The notes under the pieces were generated by a model, which did no database searches, was not told the DNA's origin, and saw only the letters and a program-made list of their open reading frames with translations. The position numbers and the translations under genes are program-made. DNA of 18,576 nucleotides from Bacillota bacterium (lineage in GTDB: Bacteria > Bacillota > Clostridia > DSM-8532). Shown here piece after piece: positions 16,101 through 18,576 of the stretch; within the stretch, counting starts at the first letter, position 1, and each line of letters begins with the position of its first letter. Where the stretch lies: NCBI GenBank assembly GCA_023440865.1, contig JAEXRM010000144.1:1-18576 (forward strand). Reading direction: 5' to 3'.

Positions 16101-17114
16101 CTCATCGGACAGTACGCGACCGTATCGGCGCGCGATTTCCAGCCGCCGCTCGAGGGCGAGGTCGAGACAGTCCGTCTCAAGGACGGCCAGCCGGCCATCG
16201 CGGCGGGCATCATCACCGAGATGAAGTCCATCTCCACCCGCAGCAACCGCATGATGTCGTTTCTGACAGTCGAGGACCTGTACGGCCAGTTTGAGGTCAT
16301 CGTGTTCCCGAACGTGCTGGAAAGCCAGGCCCCGCTGCTGTCGCGCGATGCGGCGATCTGGGTCGAGGGACGCGTGAGCGTGCGGGAGGACGAGGAGCCC
16401 AAGATCCTGGCGGAACGGTTCCTGCCGTTGTCAAAGGAAGGGCCGCTTCCAGCGCTGCCTGGCAGGGGGCGGAACGGAAACGGCGGAGGACGCGGTTTCC
16501 CGCCCGTCATCCGCGAGGCGGGCGACAGCCGTTACCAGCGCGGCAACTTGACAAATGGGCGCGCGGATGGCGGTACGGCCATGGGAAACGATGCCGCTGG
16601 GGAACGTCGGGCTGCGGCCGCCATGCCGGAAGGAAGTGTCCCGGGGAGGGATGGCGGGGCGCCACACGGATACAGCACCGAGGCAGTCAGGAAAACGGCC
16701 GTCCCGGAGCCATCGGCGTCTGGTGTGACCGCACAGGCCGGGCAAAGCGGCCGGGTGACGGTTCCCGATGCCGCGGCAACCGCCGTTCATCCGGGCGAAA
16801 CACCGGCCGACGCAATCGTTCGTGCCCTCGGTGGCACACCCGTTCCGATCGGAGCGCCCGACGCGCCGGCATGCTTCCTCTCACCGGCCGTCGCGCGCCT
16901 GAAGGTCCGCATCCCTCCGGAGGCGCCGGCACAGGACAGGGCCGCCGTGCATGCGCTGCTGCAGTATTTCGAAGGCGGCATCCCCGCCCATGTGTACGAA
17001 ACCGGCTCACGGGCGCCGTCGAGCCGGTACTGTGTGGAGATGGGTCTCGTTCTGGCCCGCTCGCTCATCGGCATCCTCGGCGAGGAGAATGTCAAGGCGG
17101 AACCGGCTTCCTGA
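13188..17114 (+). CDS. dnaE: DNA polymerase III alpha subunit DnaE
   Basis: C-family DNA polymerase catalytic subunit, 1308 residues. The N-terminal PHP domain begins HLHVHTEYSLLDG (His11, His13, His15), with TDHG, GCEVYTA and NDVHYIH motifs that look intact. The catalytic aspartates are Asp401 and Asp403 (PDIDIDF) and Asp555 (KMDFL), the same numbers as I recall for E. coli DnaE. The clamp-binding motif QFSLF is at 920-924. An OB-fold lies at about 990-1080. About 145 residues of Gly/Ala/Pro-rich low-complexity linker (about 1085-1228) follow, then a small C-terminal domain (1231-1305). The linker makes it longer than the usual 1100-1180 residues. I chose ATG 13188 with CGGAGAT upstream; an earlier in-frame ATG at 13065 lies in the promoter and adds unrelated sequence. 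Bacillota usually also encode PolC, not seen in this window. Confidence 0.96.
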   Translation: MNQEARIPFTHLHVHTEYSLLDGAARIPALVSRARELGMSHLAITDHGVLYGVVDFYKACLEAGITPVIGCEVYTAARSRLDRDPRADADQGHLVLLAENDEGYRNLMLLVSAGFTDGYYYKPRIDLDLLERHHAGIIGLSACLAGDVPNALLKGDYERARTLALRLDGILGRGNFYLELQHNGLDEQREVNRELVRLSGDTGIPLVATNDVHYIHRTDARAQEILICIQTGKTVEDEDRLVIETDELYLKSQAEMAQHFADVPEALKNTQRIADRCRVNFTFGKLHLPAFPVAPPQTPESLLERITWEGYARRYGTDDAHRERTRYELSVIRQMGYVDYFLIVWDFIRHAREKGIMVGPGRGSAAGSIVSYCLGITNVDPIRYALIFERFLNPERISMPDIDIDFCYERRQEVIDYVVAKYGADRVAQIITFGTMAARAAVRDVGRALAVPYGDVDRVAKMIPMMPGKHLSIEDAIGMNRELEKVYEEDPRVHELLDTAKTLEGMPRHASTHAAGIVIAGEPLTNLVPLYRNGDLISTQFPMTTIEELGLLKMDFLALRTLTVIRDAVMLVKASGGPAIDIDAIAFDDPQVYAMIGRGETAGVFQLESQGMTRFMTELQPGSLEDIIAGISLYRPGPMDQIPRYIRSKNNPELVTYVHPLLEPILNVTYGCMIYQEQVMQIVRDIAGYSLGRSDLVRRAMSKKKKEVMDAERRNFIYGQTDMQGHVTIPGALRNGMDESTANRLFDEMMDFASYAFNKSHAAAYAVVGYQTAWLRCHHPVAFMSALMNSFVGSLAKVSEYVLECRKMGIRILPPDINESLGSFTPAGGHIRFGLSAVKNVGANVVQALVADRQANGRFRDFVDFCERLAGRELNKKTVESLIKCGAFDSFGVFRSRMMAQYEFIIDSVNQTRRTMLEGQFSLFDAGTAANSEVAVAWPAIPEYDPRLLMAMEKEMLGLYLTGHPLDGVADLIGQYATVSARDFQPPLEGEVETVRLKDGQPAIAAGIITEMKSISTRSNRMMSFLTVEDLYGQFEVIVFPNVLESQAPLLSRDAAIWVEGRVSVREDEEPKILAERFLPLSKEGPLPALPGRGRNGNGGGRGFPPVIREAGDSRYQRGNLTNGRADGGTAMGNDAAGERRAAAAMPEGSVPGRDGGAPHGYSTEAVRKTAVPEPSASGVTAQAGQSGRVTVPDAAATAVHPGETPADAIVRALGGTPVPIGAPDAPACFLSPAVARLKVRIPPEAPAQDRAAVHALLQYFEGGIPAHVYETGSRAPSSRYCVEMGLVLARSLIGILGEENVKAEPAS

Positions 17115-17178
17115 ATCCGCCGGCTGTCGGCTGATTCCTGCTTCCCGATGCACGGGCGCATGCGCTGGAACCATTGCG

Positions 17179-17225
17179 GCAAGCGTGTTGCAAGCGTCCG
17201 GTCGGGCGAATGTCCCCGTGCTTGC
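17179..17225 (+). repeat. GCAAGC direct and inverted repeats at the mtrB promoter
   Basis: GCAAGCGT occurs at 17179-17186 and again at 17190-17197, eleven bases apart. The inverted copy GCTTGC at 17220-17225 overlaps the -35 box. The arrangement resembles operator half-sites but could be chance in GC-rich DNA. The rest of the dnaE-mtrB gap up to the promoter (17115-17221) holds no gene and no clear terminator. Confidence 0.35.
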
Positions 17226-17250
17226 GCATTCGGGGGAAATCGGGTATCAT
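17222..17250 (+). promoter_or_regulatory. Promoter of the mtrB transcription unit
   Basis: TTGCGC (17222-17227) and TATCAT (17245-17250) are 17 bases apart. The -10 matches five of six consensus bases and the -35 matches the three most conserved. Transcription would start near 17257. Confidence 0.65.
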
Positions 17251-17256
17251 GGTTCG

Positions 17257-17405
17257 TGTGAACGATCACGCCATGCGGCTTGCCGTCTTGGTTTCATCAT
17301 CAAATCATGCGGGTGCCGCCCGGGCGGCAGACACCCGTGCCGCATCGCTGCAGGCCGTCGGCGGCCGCAGGGTGGGCGCGGCGGATCATCATCGGGGTGA
17401 GTGGC
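17257..17405 (+). other. Long structured 5' leader of mtrB
   Basis: About 150 transcribed, apparently non-coding bases precede mtrB. The in-frame extension back to an ATG at 17280 has no resemblance to TRAP. Bases 17310-17314 pair with 17333-17337 (CGGGT/ACCCG), enclosing GCCGC/GCGGC. ATGCGG (17307-17312) can alternatively pair with CCGCAT (17341-17346). TCACGCC (17266-17272) can pair, with one mismatch, with the ribosome binding site GGGGTGA (17394-17400). No cluster of closely spaced GAG/TAG triplets, the TRAP binding signature, is visible. Confidence 0.45.
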
Positions 17406-17666
17406 TTGGATCAGAAGGATACGGAGCTCGACAGGGCCCATTCGGACTATATCGTTGTGCAGGCGCAGGAAAACGGCGTGAACGTCATCGGTCTCACCCG
17501 GGGACGTGACACACGTCTCCACCACACGGAAATCCTCGACCGGGGAGAGGTGCTCATCGCACAGTTCACCGAACAGACTTCCGCCATCAAGATCCGGGGC
17601 AAGGCCCGCATCTTCAGCCGCTACGGCACCGTGGAATCGGAAGGCCGGCAGGGAGGACACGTGTAG
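17406..17666 (+). CDS. mtrB: Trp RNA-binding attenuation protein TRAP (MtrB)
   Basis: TRAP forms an 11-subunit ring that binds tryptophan and then wraps (G/U)AG-repeat RNA, causing termination or blocking translation of trp biosynthesis and transport genes. The 86-residue product matches Bacillus TRAP closely from memory: NGVNVIGLTRG, RGEVLIAQFTE and TSAIKIRGKA are recognisable. Tryptophan-pocket residues are kept (Thr31, Gln53, Thr55, Thr58, Ser59; Bacillus Thr25, Gln47, Thr49, Thr52, Ser53). Of the RNA-binding residues, Lys62 and Arg64 (Bacillus Lys56, Arg58) remain. Bacillus Lys37 is Ile43 and Phe32 is Leu38. The N-terminus is about six residues longer and the C-terminus has an extra GRQGGHV tail. 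The start is inferred as TTG 17406, five bases after GGGGTGA; GTG 17397 is an alternative. The next gene starts two bases after the stop, so they share a transcript. Confidence 0.93.
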   Translation: MDQKDTELDRAHSDYIVVQAQENGVNVIGLTRGRDTRLHHTEILDRGEVLIAQFTEQTSAIKIRGKARIFSRYGTVESEGRQGGHV

Positions 17667-17668
17667 CG

Positions 17669-17863
17669 ATGTGGACAGTGGTGTACATGGCCCAGAACCG
17701 TGAAAGGGCAACCAACCTGCAGTCCGCGCTCGAACAGGCCGGCATCCTTGTCCGTGTTCAGGCGGCCGGCAAGAGTGAAAGCTCGAACGACTACCTTGAA
17801 GTGTCCGTACCGGAAACCGACGTGGAGGAAGCGCACAACATCATCATCGAAAAAGGTTTCTGA
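17669..17863 (+). CDS. Small DUF2007-like (GlnB-fold-like) protein
   Basis: A 64-residue protein starting MWTVVYMAQNRERA and ending EEAHNIIIEKGF. The pattern beta (WTVVYMA), helix (ERATNLQSALEQAG), beta (ILVRVQA), loop, beta (YLEVSVP), helix (VEEAHNIII) is that of DUF2007, a one-domain ferredoxin-like family described as putative signal-transducing proteins. Related short ORFs are sometimes mislabelled glutamate decarboxylase; no such activity is possible here, as there is no PLP lysine site. There are no cysteines and no membrane helix. GGGAGGA sits 11 bases upstream of the ATG, inside the end of mtrB, and the two genes are two bases apart, so they are cotranscribed. A role with TRAP or in sensing a metabolite is conceivable but unsupported beyond context. 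The family call is from fold pattern and memory. Confidence 0.8.
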   Translation: MWTVVYMAQNRERATNLQSALEQAGILVRVQAAGKSESSNDYLEVSVPETDVEEAHNIIIEKGF

Positions 17864-17867
17864 CATC

Positions 17868-17950
17868 ATGCCCGCATCCGTTCGGACAAGCGCAGGTTTG
17901 TTCCATTTCAGGGATTGCGGGCATTTTTGGGACGTTTTGTCCCGCAAATC
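17868..17950 (+). promoter_or_regulatory. Terminator with competing antiterminator-like hairpin upstream of pfkA
   Basis: ATGCCCGCA (17868-17876) is perfectly complementary to TGCGGGCAT (17916-17924), extendable by TCC/GGA, and is followed by TTTTT (17924-17928). This is a terminator shape with a large loop containing its own TCCG/CGGA hairpin. The same 3' arm (TTGCGGG, 17915-17921) can instead pair with CCCGCAA (17941-17947, extendable to ATC at 17950), which would prevent the first stem. A third hairpin GGGAC / GTCCC (17929-17933 / 17939-17943) competes with the second. It begins four bases after the upstream stop codon. No clear promoter is visible between it and pfkA, so pfkA expression may depend on read-through. 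It may also be a plain terminator with chance overlap. Confidence 0.5.
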
Positions 17951-18030
17951 CACCGGGATCTTTGCCGTTCCCGGCGGCTCGGCGGCACGACGTTCCAGTT
18001 TTCCATCAGGGACAGCAGGAGGAGATCGGA

Positions 18031-18576
18031 ATGGGTGAACTGAAGACCATCGGCGTCCTGACAAGCGGTGGAGACGCGCCGGGCATGAACGCGGCCGTCC
18101 GCGCCATCGTCCGTACGGGCATCTACTACGGGTACCGCATGCTGGGTGTCCACAAGGGATACGAAGGCCTGCTGCATGGCGACATCGAGGAGATGACCCT
18201 GCGTTCTGTCGGTGACATCATCCAGCGGGGCGGTACCGTCCTGCAGACGGCACGATCCGCGGAGTTCGCCACGGAGGCCGGACTCGAGAAGGCCATGAAC
18301 ATCGCCAACATCTATGAGATGGATGCCCTGTGCGTCATCGGTGGCGACGGCTCCTACCGCGGCGCGCGCGACCTGGCGCAGCGGGGCATGAAGGTCATCG
18401 GCCTGCCGGGCACCATCGACAACGACATCAGCTGCACGGAGTACACCATCGGGTATGACACCGCGATGAACACCGTGCTCGACCCCATCGACAAGATCCG
18501 TGACACAAGCTATACGCACGAACGCAGCAGCGTGCTCGAGGTCATGGGACCCAAGGCCGGCTGGATCGCCATCAAC
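18031..18576 (+). CDS. pfkA: ATP-dependent 6-phosphofructokinase, 3' end outside window
   Basis: The first 182 codons of phosphofructokinase, which phosphorylates fructose 6-phosphate to fructose 1,6-bisphosphate, the committed step of glycolysis, in the cytoplasm. The ATP-binding N-terminal motif is TSGGDAPGMNAAVR (11-24). GGDGS at 104-108 and PGTIDND at 126-132 follow, with Asp130 as the expected catalytic base. The substrate-binding region begins HERSSVLEVMG (163-173). Gly at both nucleotide-specificity positions (GGDG and PGTIDND, rather than GGDD and PKTIDND) indicates ATP, not pyrophosphate, as phosphate donor. AGGAGGAGAT lies about six bases before the ATG, a very strong ribosome binding site. 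The frame is open to the last base. pfkA following dnaE at short distance is a common Bacillota arrangement; here mtrB and the DUF2007-like gene are inserted between. Confidence 0.97.
   Translation, partial: MGELKTIGVLTSGGDAPGMNAAVRAIVRTGIYYGYRMLGVHKGYEGLLHGDIEEMTLRSVGDIIQRGGTVLQTARSAEFATEAGLEKAMNIANIYEMDALCVIGGDGSYRGARDLAQRGMKVIGLPGTIDNDISCTEYTIGYDTAMNTVLDPIDKIRDTSYTHERSSVLEVMGPKAGWIAIN

Noticed and set aside
17369..17382. T-box-like AGGGTGG in the mtrB leader
   Set aside because: The consensus continues with ACCGCG, but here the sequence runs GCGCGG. No specifier stem is apparent and the leader is short for a T-box.
17669..17863. Anti-TRAP for the gene after mtrB
   Set aside because: Bacillus anti-TRAP is a zinc protein with CxxCxGxG motifs. 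This product has no cysteine and a different fold pattern.

Overview
The window is about 18.6 kb of GC-rich (roughly 60% or more by eye), gene-dense DNA with all recognisable genes on the + strand. Gene content and order point to a Bacillota (Firmicutes) bacterium of the Clostridia/Negativicutes kind. The evidence is a moxR / DUF58 / transglutaminase cluster, an mltG / O-methyltransferase / U32 peptidase-like run as in Bacillus mltG-yrrM-yrrN/O, dnaE close to pfkA, purine-rich ribosome binding sites and a TRAP (MtrB) homologue. No species is assigned. I see no phage, IS element, CRISPR array or cargo island; this is core chromosome.

Layout: (1) the 3' part of a proline-rich, three-helix membrane protein (to 662); (2) a stand-alone tRNA-Leu(CAG) with a near-consensus promoter and an intrinsic terminator (827-1018); (3) a three-gene MoxR ATPase / DUF58 / transglutaminase operon (1310-6260); (4) typA behind a strong promoter (6498-8440), then mltG, a TrmR-like tRNA methyltransferase and a U32 protein with the TrhP cysteine pattern (8574-11700); (5) a small coiled-coil zinc-ribbon protein with its own promoter and terminator (11845-12312); (6) 5-formyltetrahydrofolate cyclo-ligase (12379-12984); (7) dnaE, the replicative polymerase alpha subunit, with an unusually long low-complexity linker (13188-17114); (8) mtrB (TRAP) and a 64-codon DUF2007-like gene behind a good promoter and a roughly 150-nt leader, then an attenuator-like set of competing hairpins, then the start of pfkA, which runs off the end.

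How the genes relate: trmR and the U32 gene form a tRNA wobble-uridine hydroxylation/methylation module. The MoxR-DUF58-transglutaminase set is a membrane chaperone/protein-processing module of unknown substrate. TypA, tRNA-Leu and the tRNA modification genes serve translation, MltG ends peptidoglycan strands, and dnaE and 5-FCL serve replication and folate metabolism.

The least ordinary part is 17115-18030. There a tryptophan-sensing RNA-binding protein with an altered RNA-contact residue sits directly ahead of a glycolytic gene, separated by RNA that can fold in two mutually exclusive ways. Function there is inferred, not shown.
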